Source: Nocardia sienata NBRC 100364 (GTDB taxonomy: Bacteria; Actinomycetota; Actinomycetes; Mycobacteriales; Mycobacteriaceae). Taken from it: a stretch of DNA of 64,000 nt. How positions within the stretch are numbered: the stretch's first letter is position 1; each line of letters starts with the position of its first letter. The stretch spans positions 1 through 64,000 of the forward strand of contig NZ_BDBX01000036.1 in assembly GCF_001613205.1 (NCBI RefSeq), written 5' to 3'. The notes under the pieces are model-generated. The model was not told the DNA's origin. It saw only the letters and a list, made by a program, of their open reading frames with translations, and searched no databases. A program made the translations under genes and the position numbers. Shown in pieces: positions 46,763 to 55,937 of the stretch.

Positions 46763-46840
46763 TCACGGTGACGTTCTGAGAAGTTCCTGAGAACGAGAGT
46801 CCCTCGGCAGGCGGCGGAACACGCGGTCGGCGGCGTATCC

Positions 46841-48364
46841 CTAGTGCGGTACCGGGTGGATCAACCCGTGCCTCACCAAACCGGTGACCACTCCGAGGGC
46901 GGCGTCCGCGAACTCGGGGGAGACCTCCTCCGCTCCCTGTGACAGTGCCAGCAGTTCGATCAGTTCGTACAACGGCAGGCCGTCGGGCCGCATTCCCGCG
47001 AGCAGGGAGACCGTCGTCTCGTCCACTTCGTGCTGCCACCGCGGTCCGTCGCCCCGGTGCAGGCGTATCACCTGCTGCTCCCAGCCCTGCTCGCCCGGCA
47101 GCGAAACACGCTCGAGCGCGGTCGCCGGGTCGACCCGGTAGCGCGAGCGCCGGGCCCGGTCCGGATCACCGGCGATATCGCGCAGCCAGGCGGATCGGTG
47201 GAAGTAGGCGTGCGCTTCCGCGCCGAGCGGATCGTCGAAGCCGTGGGTGAGGTCCTCGGCGAGCAATTCGGTCGGCGCATCCACGGCGCGCAGGTAGACG
47301 AAACCGAAACCGATCCCCGTCACCTGGGCCTGTTCCAGCGCGGTCAGCCATTCCTCGGCCCGTTGCCGGGCCGTGGGGGTGCGTGGATCGAGACCGGCGT
47401 CGCGCAGCCAGGTGCCCACGTACAGCGCGGGGTCGGCGACATCACGCTGGACAACCCACGCGTCGATACCGTGGGGGGGCAACCAGCTCGAGACACGCTG
47501 CCGCCAGTCCTGTTCCTCGGTGTGCACCCAGGCGGCCAGCACCGCTGCGGTCCCTCCGGGGGCCAGCAGCCCCGGGACACCCGAGATCACCAGTTCGCTG
47601 GCGCCGTCGAGCGCGAGCCCGGAATCACGATAGATGTGCTCGACTCGGGCCGGCCCGACCACGAAGGGCGGATTGGCCACCACCTGATCGAACCGGCGTC
47701 CGGCGACGGGCTCGAACCACGAACCCTGCACCAGGTCGATATCCAGATCGTTGAGCGCCGCGGTGGCCCCGGCCAGCCACAGCGCGCGCGGATTGACATC
47801 CGTGGCGGTGACCGACCGGGCATAGGACGCGGCGTGCACGGCCTGGATACCGCAGCCGGTGCCCAGATCCAGCACCGAGTCGACCGGGGCCGTCGGAGTG
47901 GCCCGAAGCAGTGAGAGCGAGGCATGTCCGACCCCGAGCACATGGTCCTCGGTCAGAGTGCGCCGATGCATCGAATCGTCGAGGTCGGACAGGACCCAGC
48001 GGTTCCCCGCGCCGACATCGGTCGGGCGCAGGTCCAGCGCCGCGCGGACCTCCCCACCCGAGCGGGTCAGCAGGCCGGCCGCCACGGCCTCGTCGATGCG
48101 GACCGGGGCCAGCGCCGCGGCGGCCTCGCGCTCGTCCAGCGCGTCACCGAGAAGCAGCAGGCGGACGAGGGCGCCCAGGTCACCGGCCGTGCGCGCGGCC
48201 CGGCGTACGGGCACCGGCTCCCCGCGGCCCAGAGCGCTGTGCGCTTCCTCGCCCAGCATTTCGAGCAGGGTGCCGGCGTCGTATCCGACCCTGGTCAGCG
48301 CGGTGCGCAGGGTCGGGCACAGGGCGGTCAAGGGTGATCGGACAGTCGATCCGTAGGTGGGCAC
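46841..48364 (-). CDS. Class I SAM-dependent methyltransferase with NPPF motif
   Basis: A 507-residue protein. The N-terminal about 150 residues are a helical, possibly winged-helix domain; the methyltransferase core follows with AdoMet motif VLDLGTGCGIQAVHAASYAR and acceptor motif VVANPPFVVGP. NPPF/Y enzymes methylate amide or amine nitrogen in Gln (PrmC type), adenine or guanine bases. The large extra C-terminal domain (about 370-507) is not typical of PrmC. Start is the GTG at 48364. The substrate is not evident; an rRNA or protein target is plausible. Confidence 0.87.
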   Translation of the reverse strand: MPTYGSTVRSPLTALCPTLRTALTRVGYDAGTLLEMLGEEAHSALGRGEPVPVRRAARTAGDLGALVRLLLLGDALDEREAAAALAPVRIDEAVAAGLLTRSGGEVRAALDLRPTDVGAGNRWVLSDLDDSMHRRTLTEDHVLGVGHASLSLLRATPTAPVDSVLDLGTGCGIQAVHAASYARSVTATDVNPRALWLAGATAALNDLDIDLVQGSWFEPVAGRRFDQVVANPPFVVGPARVEHIYRDSGLALDGASELVISGVPGLLAPGGTAAVLAAWVHTEEQDWRQRVSSWLPPHGIDAWVVQRDVADPALYVGTWLRDAGLDPRTPTARQRAEEWLTALEQAQVTGIGFGFVYLRAVDAPTELLAEDLTHGFDDPLGAEAHAYFHRSAWLRDIAGDPDRARRSRYRVDPATALERVSLPGEQGWEQQVIRLHRGDGPRWQHEVDETTVSLLAGMRPDGLPLYELIELLALSQGAEEVSPEFADAALGVVTGLVRHGLIHPVPH

Positions 48365-48447
48365 AGCGGTACTCTGCCACCCCCGGGGACTCGGCCCGAT
48401 GGCCGCACCGCCGTGGCGATGCGGCCGCAGTCGCGGGGACGAGCGGT

Positions 48448-48888
48448 TCAGCCGTCTATCTGGTCGTGCCGGCGTTCCTCCAGCGCGGGACGCGGACGAT
48501 CCCAGCGGCTGGGTTCGTTCTTGTCCCGCGGCGGCCGGTCGTTGGCGATGAGAACCGCGATCCACGGTAGGGGTACCGAAGCCGCCATGATCAGGATCGA
48601 GATCAGGGCGTTCCCGAAGACCGTGTAGGCCACCCCGGCCAGGATCAGCGCCGGAATCCGGAACGCCATGATGATCGTGTACCGGCGAACCCGGGCCCGG
48701 TGCTGCTCTTCGAAGGACGGGGCCGCCTTCGTGATCAGCGCCGCATGTCTGGCGTCGTCGCCGGGAAAGTATCCGCGCGAACGCGAGGGACGGGCCGGCC
48801 GCGGTGTGCCGGGGGACTCACCGGGACCGCTCGCACCGGCGTCGAGGTGCTCCGAGCCGCGCTCGGAGTCTTCGCCGTGCTGCTGCAT
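48448..48888 (-). CDS. DUF3099 membrane protein (Rv2709-like)
   Basis: A 146-residue protein: a hydrophilic N-terminus (about 1-65), a conserved block ITKAAPSFEEQHRARVRRY, then two transmembrane helices (TIIMAFRIPALILAGVAYTV and ISILIMAASVPLPWIAVLIA) and a charged C-terminus. This is the DUF3099 layout; the family is actinobacterial and uncharacterised. I start at the ATG at 48888, close to the length of Rv2709 (148); the frame is open 29 codons further up. Confidence 0.88.
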   Translation of the reverse strand: MQQHGEDSERGSEHLDAGASGPGESPGTPRPARPSRSRGYFPGDDARHAALITKAAPSFEEQHRARVRRYTIIMAFRIPALILAGVAYTVFGNALISILIMAASVPLPWIAVLIANDRPPRDKNEPSRWDRPRPALEERRHDQIDG

Positions 48889-49067
48889 ACCTTCGAGTCT
48901 TGCACTATCGCCGGCACCGTGTACAACGCGTCCGCCGGTAACCGTGCGCGACGGCCGCGATGCCGGGTCCGGCACCTTCCACCGTGATGCCTGCGCCGCG
49001 CCGCCACGCGCCGGTACTGCCCGGTCGCGGGGGTGATCGTGCGAGCGGAGTGCGGTGATACGGCATC

Positions 49068-49313
49068 ATGGAGGTCGTGAGTACCGATACTCTGGTCCGC
49101 CCCGATACGACCACCGACGAGACCACCGGTGACGACACCCCCAAGTTCTTCCACTATGTGAAGAAGGACAAGATCGCCGAGAGTGCCGTGATGGGCACCA
49201 TGGTGGTCGCGCTGTGCGGTGAAGTCTTCCCGGTGACACGCTCGCCGAAGCCCGGTTCCCCGGTCTGCCCCGAGTGCAAGAAGGTCTACGAGACCCTCCG
49301 TAAGGGCGACTGA
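49068..49313 (+). CDS. DUF3039 small zinc-ribbon-like protein (Rv2708c-like)
   Basis: An 81-residue protein with an acidic Thr/Asp-rich N-terminus and a C-terminal domain containing FFHYVKKDKIAESAV, ALCGEVFPV and SPVCPECKKVYETL. The His and three Cys suggest a zinc site. DUF3039 is found throughout actinobacteria near sigB, function unknown. ATG 49068 gives the length of the M. tuberculosis homologue; GTG 49077 is a possible alternative. Confidence 0.9.
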   Translation: MEVVSTDTLVRPDTTTDETTGDDTPKFFHYVKKDKIAESAVMGTMVVALCGEVFPVTRSPKPGSPVCPECKKVYETLRKGD

Positions 49314-49461
49314 CCGCGACCCCGCCCGGGGGTCGGACGAGCCACGGCCGCGGATCGGTTCGGTGGCGCGTTCGGTGCAGCCGCAGCGCTCGCGCAAGCC
49401 GTTCCTCCCGGCCTCGGCCCGCCCGAGCGGCCGCGCCGAGCATCGGGCGTCGGGCGGCAGG

Positions 49462-50562
49462 TCAGCGGGTGACCAGCGGAGCCGGCGGCCCGCCCGCGGA
49501 ACCGCCCTCCGGGCCGCGGTCGTCGCCGCGGCGCGCGCCGCGCCGGCGCGGGATCCGGTGTGAACCCGGATCCGCCGGATCGGCCTCCGCCCCACCCTGC
49601 GCTTCGCTGCGGCGTTTGGCCAGCCATGCCTTGAACTGTTGCATCCGGGTCGCGCGGGCCGGCCAGAACTCCTGGACCGCCGCGTTGAATTCCGCGCCGA
49701 GGATCACCGCGAAACCCAGGAAGAATGTGAACAGCAGGAAGGCGATCGGGGTGGCCAGGGCCCCGTAGGTCACCCCGGTCCGGGTTACCAGCGCCAGGTA
49801 GTGGCGCAGGATATCGCTGGCCGCCATGAAGAACACCGCCGCAAGCAGCGCGCCGCAGAAGAGCCGGTGGTAGGGCAGCGAACTGTGCAGCGCGAGTTTG
49901 TACAGCGTGGCCAGCCCGACGATGAGCAGCAACCCCACCGCGGGGTAGTAGAACGTATCGACCAGGCGTAGTCCCGGCTCCAGCCACGAATCCGGCAGTA
50001 TCCGCCCGATGAGTACGGGGCCCAGCGCGACGAGCGGCAGGATGAAGATCGCCGCGATCAGGAACTGGACGTAGAGGAGCAGAGCGAAGATGCGCTGCCA
50101 GATCGGGTTCCGGGCGTCCTGCTGGCCGTGCGCTTCCACGATCGCGTCGACGAAGGTGGCCATGGCCGAGGACCCGGCCCACAGCGAGAGTACGAAACCC
50201 ACCGAGACGAACGCGGCCCGGCCACGGCCGAGTACATCGCGGATCGTCGGTTCGATCAGATCGGTGACCACACTCTGACTGAACAGGTCGCGACTGAATG
50301 TCAGCGCTTTCGATTCCACGATCTCCACGGTGTCCGGTCCGAAGAGGCCGCTGACGTAGCCGAGCCCACCCAGCAGGCCGAACAGCAGCGGTACCAGCGA
50401 GAGGGTCTGCCAGAAGGCGGCGGCGGCGGATTTCGCGAAAATCGAGTCGTCCCAGGCCTTGACGGCCACCCGGGCGACCAGCCGGCCGATCTGGGCGAGG
50501 GCGCGCCGGGCCCACGCGGTGCCCGACGGGTCCGCGCCGGGTTCGCGTCCGTAACTGTGCAT
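49462..50562 (-). CDS. YihY/UPF0761 family membrane protein
   Basis: A 366-residue inner-membrane protein with about six transmembrane segments and the family blocks SAAAAFWQTLSLVPLLFGLL, VGFVLSLWAGSSAMATFVDA and LLFTFFLGFAVILGAEFNAA. The last 55 residues are hydrophilic and Arg/Gly-rich. YihY was once called ribonuclease BN in error; its real role, perhaps in lipid or sugar transfer at the membrane, is not established. Corresponds to Rv2707. Start chosen at the ATG at 50562; a GTG 7 codons earlier is possible. Confidence 0.9.
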   Translation of the reverse strand: MHSYGREPGADPSGTAWARRALAQIGRLVARVAVKAWDDSIFAKSAAAAFWQTLSLVPLLFGLLGGLGYVSGLFGPDTVEIVESKALTFSRDLFSQSVVTDLIEPTIRDVLGRGRAAFVSVGFVLSLWAGSSAMATFVDAIVEAHGQQDARNPIWQRIFALLLYVQFLIAAIFILPLVALGPVLIGRILPDSWLEPGLRLVDTFYYPAVGLLLIVGLATLYKLALHSSLPYHRLFCGALLAAVFFMAASDILRHYLALVTRTGVTYGALATPIAFLLFTFFLGFAVILGAEFNAAVQEFWPARATRMQQFKAWLAKRRSEAQGGAEADPADPGSHRIPRRRGARRGDDRGPEGGSAGGPPAPLVTR

Positions 50563-50747
50563 GGTCTGTCCAGCATCGCGCACCCGGGCGCCCGGCGGTA
50601 CGGCGGCGGGCCACGTGTCGGGGTCCTCCGGCGGAATCGCCGGTTACCGAGCCCGCCCGGAAACCGCCGCACACGAGGTGTGACCCCCGTCGCGCGCTCC
50701 GCGCCGGTTTGGCACCATCACCGCCACGGCCGCTAGTGTTTGTCTCC

Positions 50748-52490
50748 GTGACCGATGCGAGCGGTGCTATTGCGACGGAGGTTCCGGGCGCATCCCTGCG
50801 CGCGTGGCAGCGGCGCGCGCTCACCCGGTACCTGGCGACCAAACCCCGGGATTTCCTCGCTGTGGCGACCCCTGGGGCCGGTAAGACAACCTTCGCGCTG
50901 CGGGTAGCGGCGGAACTGCTGGCCGATCGTACGGTCGACCAGGTCACCGTGGTGGCGCCGACCGAACATCTGAAACATCAGTGGGCCGCGTCGGGGGCGC
51001 GCTCGGGACTGGCGTTGGATTCGAACTTCTCCAACACCACCGGCGGCACCTCGGGTGACTATCACGGCGTGGTGGTCACCTACGCCCAGGTCGCCGCGCA
51101 CCCGTTCAAGCACCGGGTGCGCACCGAGAACCGGCGCACCCTGGTGATCCTGGACGAGATCCACCACGCCGGTGATTCCAAGAGCTGGGGTGACGCGGTG
51201 GCCGAGGCGTTCGGTGACGCCACCCGCCGCCTGGCGCTCACCGGCACTCCGTTCCGCAGCGACGACAGTCAGATCCCGTTCATCACCTACGAACCCGACG
51301 AGGCCGGGCTGCCGCGGTCGCGGGCCGATCACAGCTATGGCTACACCGAAGCGCTCGCCGACGGGGTCGTGCGGCCGGTGGTGTTCCTCGCCTATTCCGG
51401 CGAAGCGCACTGGCGCGACAGCGCGGGCGAGGAGTACACCGCCCGGCTCGGCGAGCCGCTGAACGCCGAGCAGACCGCCCGGGCCTGGCGCACCGCGCTG
51501 GATCCGGCAGGGGACTGGATCTACGCGGTGCTGCGCGCGGCGGATATGCGGCTGGCGCAGCTGCGCGAGGGCGGTATGCACGATGCCGGCGGGTTGGTGA
51601 TCGCCTCCGATCAGGAACGGGCCCGTGCCTACGCGGAACTGATCGAGCATCTCACCGGTAACCGGCCGGTGCTGGTGCTCTCCGACGATCCCACATCCTC
51701 GGCCCGGATCGGCGAGTTCAGCGCGGGTACCCAGCCGTGGATGGTCGCGGTGCGGATGGTCTCCGAGGGCGTGGACGTCCCGCGGCTGGCTGTCGGCGTG
51801 TACGCCACCAGCGCTTCGACGCCGCTGTATTTCGCCCAGGCCATCGGCCGTTTCGTCCGCGCCCGGCGGCCGGGCGAGACCGCGAGTGTGTTCCTGCCCT
51901 CGGTTCCGGTGCTGCTGGACCTGGCGGCCCAGCTCGAGGTCCAGCGCGACCATGTCATCGGGAAGCCGCACCGCGAGAAGGACGGTCTCGACGACGACCT
52001 GCTCGCCGAGGCGAACAAGCAGCAGGACGAACCCGGCGAGGCGGAAAAGGCATTCGTGCCGCTGGCCGCCGACGCCGAACTGGACCAGGTGATCTACGAC
52101 GGATCCTCGTTCGGTACCGCGACATTCGCCGGCAGCGCCGAGGAAGCCGACTACCTGGGCATTCCCGGTCTGCTCGATGCCGATCAGATGCGCGCGCTGC
52201 TGCGGGAGCGGCAGGCCCGGCAGATCGCCGACCGGTCCAGGGCCGAACCGCAGGCACCGGCTCCCGCGTCCCCGGCAGCGGGTGATGCCGCCGAGCGGGT
52301 GGCGACCGCCGACAAATTGGGCGAACTGCGGCGCGAGCTGAACAGCCTGGTCGCGATGCATCATCACCGCACCGGTAAACCACACGGGGTGATCCACGGC
52401 GAGCTCCGGCGCCAGTGCGGCGGGCCGCCCACCGCACTGGCCACTGCCGACCAGCTCGGCGAGCGGATCGCCGCGCTGCGCCGGATGTGA
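50748..52490 (+). CDS. SF2 DEAD/DEAH-type helicase (XPB/RadD-like)
   Basis: A 580-residue ATP-dependent helicase. Motif I AVATPGAGKTTFALR, motif Ia VVAPTEHLKHQW, motif II DEIHH, motif III ALTGTPF and a helicase C domain with ASTPLYFAQAIGRFVRARRP are present. The C-terminal about 130 residues are charged and unlike the core; they include HHHRTGKPHGVIHGELRRQC. Start is GTG at 50748. The overall build is that of the XPB/RadD group involved in DNA repair or restart. It is not visibly linked to a nuclease. Confidence 0.9.
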   Translation: MTDASGAIATEVPGASLRAWQRRALTRYLATKPRDFLAVATPGAGKTTFALRVAAELLADRTVDQVTVVAPTEHLKHQWAASGARSGLALDSNFSNTTGGTSGDYHGVVVTYAQVAAHPFKHRVRTENRRTLVILDEIHHAGDSKSWGDAVAEAFGDATRRLALTGTPFRSDDSQIPFITYEPDEAGLPRSRADHSYGYTEALADGVVRPVVFLAYSGEAHWRDSAGEEYTARLGEPLNAEQTARAWRTALDPAGDWIYAVLRAADMRLAQLREGGMHDAGGLVIASDQERARAYAELIEHLTGNRPVLVLSDDPTSSARIGEFSAGTQPWMVAVRMVSEGVDVPRLAVGVYATSASTPLYFAQAIGRFVRARRPGETASVFLPSVPVLLDLAAQLEVQRDHVIGKPHREKDGLDDDLLAEANKQQDEPGEAEKAFVPLAADAELDQVIYDGSSFGTATFAGSAEEADYLGIPGLLDADQMRALLRERQARQIADRSRAEPQAPAPASPAAGDAAERVATADKLGELRRELNSLVAMHHHRTGKPHGVIHGELRRQCGGPPTALATADQLGERIAALRRM

Positions 52491-52552
52491 ACCCGCCGCG
52501 GCCGCATCGGCGGCCCGGTTCGCCGGACACACGAACGCTTCGGCGTCGGCGC

Positions 52553-53113
52553 TCACACTTCGAAGAACATCGCGGGGTCCAGTGCGTTGAGCGGTATCCA
52601 GCGCGGTGTCTCCGACTTCTCGCCGCAATCGCCCGGCGCGGCACTGCGATCCGGGTGGCCGAACCCCTGTAGATCCAGGCTCAGCCGCGGATCCTCGTCC
52701 ACCCGGCGGGCGAGATCGTAGAACGTGGCCAGCACGTGGAGGCAGCGTGCGGTGCGCGCGCTGCACGAGCAGTCGATCGCCGCGGGTTCCGGGGCCACCG
52801 AGACGCCCGCCGCGAGGGCCGCCGCGTGCATTTCGTCGGTCAGCAGGGTGGGTTCGGTGCCGACGATCGCCGACAATGCCGTGAGCGCGGTCCGGGTGAG
52901 CGGTGCCAGTTCGAGATGGACGACCGACGCCTGGCCCCCGCGGTGGATGTGCGCGCGGACGGTACGCCCTTCCACCACGGCCCGGACCCCGTCGTTGCGG
53001 GCGATACTGCGCGCCCGCGGGAGCAGCGGTTCGGGGCGGGTCTGTCCTAGCGGCTCGGCCAGCCGGACCCAGTCCATCCCCCAGCGGGTATAGCCGAATT
53101 CGTTGTCCGCCAT
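52553..53113 (-). CDS. SWIM zinc-finger protein paired with SNF2 helicase
   Basis: A 186-residue protein. The SWIM motif CxCx6CxH is visible in CSCSARTARCLHVLATFYDL; before it is a beta-rich region and at the N-terminus WGMDWVRLAEPLG. SWIM domains bind DNA or protein and are typically encoded next to SNF2-type ATPases in bacteria. The ATG at 53113 shares one base with the SNF2 stop (TGATG), so the two are translationally coupled. The joint function is unknown. Confidence 0.88.
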   Translation of the reverse strand: MADNEFGYTRWGMDWVRLAEPLGQTRPEPLLPRARSIARNDGVRAVVEGRTVRAHIHRGGQASVVHLELAPLTRTALTALSAIVGTEPTLLTDEMHAAALAAGVSVAPEPAAIDCSCSARTARCLHVLATFYDLARRVDEDPRLSLDLQGFGHPDRSAAPGDCGEKSETPRWIPLNALDPAMFFEV

Positions 53114-54864
53114 CAGTTTCCCCGCTTCCGTCGTAGCACTTCCAGGAGCCGCTCGTCGTCGAGCCGGGCGAGGTCGGCGATACCGCTGCCATCGCCGAGT
53201 TCGGTGAGCGCGGATTTGCGGCGTTGCATCCCCGCGATATGTTCCTCGACCGTGGTGGCCGAGGTCAGTGTGGTGACGGTGACCGTGCGGGTCTGCCCGA
53301 TCCGGTGCACCCGGTCGGAGGCCTGGGCTTCGACCGCGGGATTCCACCACCGGTCGAAATGGATCACATCGGCAGCGCGGGTGAGGGTGAGCCCGGTACC
53401 CGCGGCCCGCAGGCTGAGCACCAGGACCGGTGGTCCGCCGGGGGACTGGAACCGGGTGACGATCGCCGCACGTTCGGCCTGGGTCAGCCCGCCGTGGAAG
53501 AAGGGCGCGGTGATCGCGAATTGTTCGGCCAGATGCCGCACCAGGAGGTCACCGGTGGCCCGGTACTGGGTGAAAATGAGCGTCGGCGCGCCGTTGTCGA
53601 GATTGGCGGCGACGATATCGGTGCACAGATCGAGTTTTCCCGAGCGGCCTGCCAGTTCACCCTGATCGCCGTCCACCAGACCGGGGTGGTTGCACACCTG
53701 TTTCAGCGCGGTGAGCGCCGCCAGCACCCGGGTCTGCCGCTGGGTGCCGGTACCGAAGCCGTCGGCGACCGCGCGGTCGAGCAACTGGTCGTAGAGTTTT
53801 TCCTGTTCGGGGGTGAGATCGCACAGCAGGTCGTTGTGGATCTTGGCCGGGAGCGCGGCGGCGACCTGAGCTTTGCGGCGAGCGAGCAGGACCGGTTCGA
53901 TCGCGTCCTGCAGGCGCGCGGCCGCGGTGGCCGAACCCTGTTCGATGGGTTTGACGAAGCGACGGCGGAATTGGGCGCGATGCCCGAAAAGGCGTGGTGC
54001 CACGAGGTGTAGCAGCGACCACAGTTCGTCGAGGTGATTCTCCACCGGGGTACCGGTCAGGGCGACGACGGCCGCGGCATCGAGAGCCCGGGCCGCCTTG
54101 GACACCTGTGTGCGCGGATTCTTCAGCGCCTGGGCCTCGTCGAAAATTACCGTCGCCCACTCGTTTCCGGTCAGCCGGTGACCGTGCAGCCGCAGCACGG
54201 GATAGCCCGTCACGACGATATCGCCGGCCGCGGTGCCGATCTCGCCGCCCCGCCAGGCAATCGGCCGCAGGGTGGGGGCGAAGCGCTGTATCTCGTGTAC
54301 CCAGTTGCCCACCAGCGAGGTCGGGCACACCACCAGTTGGGCACCCTGGCCCGCCCGCCCCAGCAGCAGGCCGATGGTTTGCACGGTTTTACCCAGACCC
54401 ATCTCGTCGGCGAGGATCGCCCCGCCGTGGCGGGCGACGGTGTCGTGTAACCAGCCGATCCCGCGCACCTGATAGGGCCGTAGGTCGGTGCGCAGGTCGT
54501 TGCGCAGGCCGGCGGCGACGGCCGTGGTGTCGTGGAGCACGGAGCGGGCGTGGTCACCGGTGAGCATCGCGGTCCCCGCCGCGTTGGGGAACGCGTGCCC
54601 GGCAGGGGGGAGTGCTGCTTGTCCGCCGGCGAGGATCGCCTGCCAGGCGCGGGTGGAGTGGCCCGGATCGGCAGGTGTGAAACCGGCGAGACCGGCAGGG
54701 TCCACCAGCGCGCAGTCGACCGGAGTCACCTGCACGGTAATGCTTCCCGCACGGGCCTGGGCCCGGGTTCCGCCGGGTACGGCCAGGGCGAGGGTCGCGG
54801 TGTCGCCGATTCCCGTGGGTGCAGAGCCGGGTTCCCGGCCGGTCCAGGTCCACAGGGCGAACAT
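53113..54864 (-). CDS. SNF2-family ATPase/helicase
   Basis: A 583-residue SF2 translocase of the bacterial SNF2/HepA-like group. Motif I DEMGLGKT (in ILADEMGLGKTVQTIGLLL), motif II DEAQ, motif III LTGTPVENHLDELWSLLHLV, motif V FDRWWNPAVEAQASDRVHRI and motif VI IGQTRTV are all present. N-terminal sequence before about residue 110 is not the helicase core. No ATG or GTG occurs between the upstream stop at 54913-54915 and 54864. SWIM gene is coupled downstream; a TetR regulator lies divergently. Confidence 0.93.
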   Translation of the reverse strand: MFALWTWTGREPGSAPTGIGDTATLALAVPGGTRAQARAGSITVQVTPVDCALVDPAGLAGFTPADPGHSTRAWQAILAGGQAALPPAGHAFPNAAGTAMLTGDHARSVLHDTTAVAAGLRNDLRTDLRPYQVRGIGWLHDTVARHGGAILADEMGLGKTVQTIGLLLGRAGQGAQLVVCPTSLVGNWVHEIQRFAPTLRPIAWRGGEIGTAAGDIVVTGYPVLRLHGHRLTGNEWATVIFDEAQALKNPRTQVSKAARALDAAAVVALTGTPVENHLDELWSLLHLVAPRLFGHRAQFRRRFVKPIEQGSATAAARLQDAIEPVLLARRKAQVAAALPAKIHNDLLCDLTPEQEKLYDQLLDRAVADGFGTGTQRQTRVLAALTALKQVCNHPGLVDGDQGELAGRSGKLDLCTDIVAANLDNGAPTLIFTQYRATGDLLVRHLAEQFAITAPFFHGGLTQAERAAIVTRFQSPGGPPVLVLSLRAAGTGLTLTRAADVIHFDRWWNPAVEAQASDRVHRIGQTRTVTVTTLTSATTVEEHIAGMQRRKSALTELGDGSGIADLARLDDERLLEVLRRKRGN

Positions 54865-54911
54865 GTGACGGTCGGGCAGATAGGTGGTCTCGATGGTCGG
54901 CAGCGTGCACC

Positions 54912-54946
54912 CCTAATGATCAGCGTATAGTGTACGGAGTATTAGG
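54912..54946. promoter_or_regulatory. Inverted repeats between the SNF2 and TetR genes
   Basis: CCTAAT (54912-54917) and ATTAGG (54941-54946) flank an inner inverted repeat CGTA/TACG (54924-54936, five-base centre). The 35-base region is clearly A/T-richer than its surroundings. It is a good candidate for the site of the adjacent TetR regulator, controlling the SNF2-SWIM genes and itself. Confidence 0.5.
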
Positions 54947-55028
54947 ACCAACGCGCACCGCACCGGATTTGTTCCGGGACGCACCCCGCGGTGCTCGAGC
55001 GGTATCTCTACGTGGTGAAGGGAATGCG

Positions 55029-55115
55029 ATGAGCAGCGACGATGCGCCGCCGGCAGCGCGGCACCCGGGCCGTCCGGGAGCCCTATCGGCTGCGGCCGGC
55101 CGGAGGTGCCGGTGA
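55029..55115 (+). CDS. Possible 28-residue leader ORF coupled to the TetR gene
   Basis: AAGGGA at 55018-55023 precedes an ATG at 55029; the ORF (MSSDDAPPAARHPGRPGALS and 8 more residues) ends at TGA 55113-55115, overlapping the TetR GTG by 4 bp. It could be a leader peptide that controls TetR translation. Alternatively it is the true N-terminus of the regulator separated by a frameshift, since related regulators often have such a Pro/Arg-rich tail. Confidence 0.35.
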   Translation: MSSDDAPPAARHPGRPGALSAAAGRRCR

Positions 55116-55849
55116 CCCATCCGCCCGATCCTGCCCGCGTCCTGCTCGAACTGCTGTGGCGGCACCAGCTGCCGCCTCGGCGCGGCGGCCGCGGTCCCCG
55201 GCAGACGGTGAGCGTCGACGAGGTGGTGGCCGCGGCGGTCGGCCTCGCGGACCGCGAGGGCTACGAGAAAGTGTCGGTCCGCGCGGTCGCCGCGGAACTG
55301 GGATTGCGGCCGATGAGCCTGTACACCTACGTGCCGAGCAAGGACGCGCTCACCGTCCTGATGGTGGACGCGGTCGCACTGGAGGATGCCCCGATCCCCG
55401 CCGGCCTGCCCGTGCGGGACCGGTTGGTGGCCGTCGCCCGGCAGATCCGGGACGAATACCTGAACCATCCGTGGCTGTTCGACGTGCCCTCCTGGCGCAT
55501 GGTGCTGGGGCCCGGCCGGACGCGGCGGTACGAGCGGCACCTGGCGGCGGTGGACGGGGCGGGACTCGACGATATCGAGATGGACCGGGTGATCGCGGTG
55601 CTGTCGCAGTTCGCGACCGGTAATGCCCGGACCGCGCTCGCCGCGGCCCGCAGCGTGCGCGAGCAATCCGACGCCGACTGGTGGGCGGCGTACGGCCCGG
55701 TGCTCGAGCAGGTCATGCCGACCGCCGATTTCCCGCTGTCCACCCGGGTCGGCGCGGCCGTCGGCGAGCTGTATCACGCGCCCGGTGACCCGGCCGGAGA
55801 TTTCGATTACGGGCTGCGACGCTTGATCGACGGCATCCTGCCCGGTTGA
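55112..55849 (+). CDS. TetR/AcrR-family transcriptional regulator
   Basis: A 245-residue regulator. The helix-turn-helix lies at about 35-75 with DEVVAAAVGLADREGYEKVS, VRAVAAELGLRPMSLYTYVP; the ligand domain is of the TetR_C type with WLFDVPSWRMVLGPGR. GGAGG at 55102-55106 places the start at the GTG at 55112. It is divergent from the SNF2-SWIM pair and probably represses it through the intervening inverted repeats. Ligand unknown. Confidence 0.9.
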   Translation: MTHPPDPARVLLELLWRHQLPPRRGGRGPRQTVSVDEVVAAAVGLADREGYEKVSVRAVAAELGLRPMSLYTYVPSKDALTVLMVDAVALEDAPIPAGLPVRDRLVAVARQIRDEYLNHPWLFDVPSWRMVLGPGRTRRYERHLAAVDGAGLDDIEMDRVIAVLSQFATGNARTALAAARSVREQSDADWWAAYGPVLEQVMPTADFPLSTRVGAAVGELYHAPGDPAGDFDYGLRRLIDGILPG

Positions 55850-55854
55850 AACGC

Positions 55855-55889
55855 CCGTGACGGGCGACCGGATCGGTCGCCCGTCACGG
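55855..55889. terminator. Strong bidirectional hairpin after the TetR gene
   Basis: Perfect 16-bp arms CCGTGACGGGCGACCG (55855-55870) and CGGTCGCCCGTCACGG (55874-55889) with a GAT loop. It separates the convergent TetR and DUF7455 genes. Confidence 0.8.
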
Positions 55890-55937
55890 AGACGGTGTTC
55901 TGTTGTTCGATGCTGTTGTGTCGGACGCGAGGACGGG

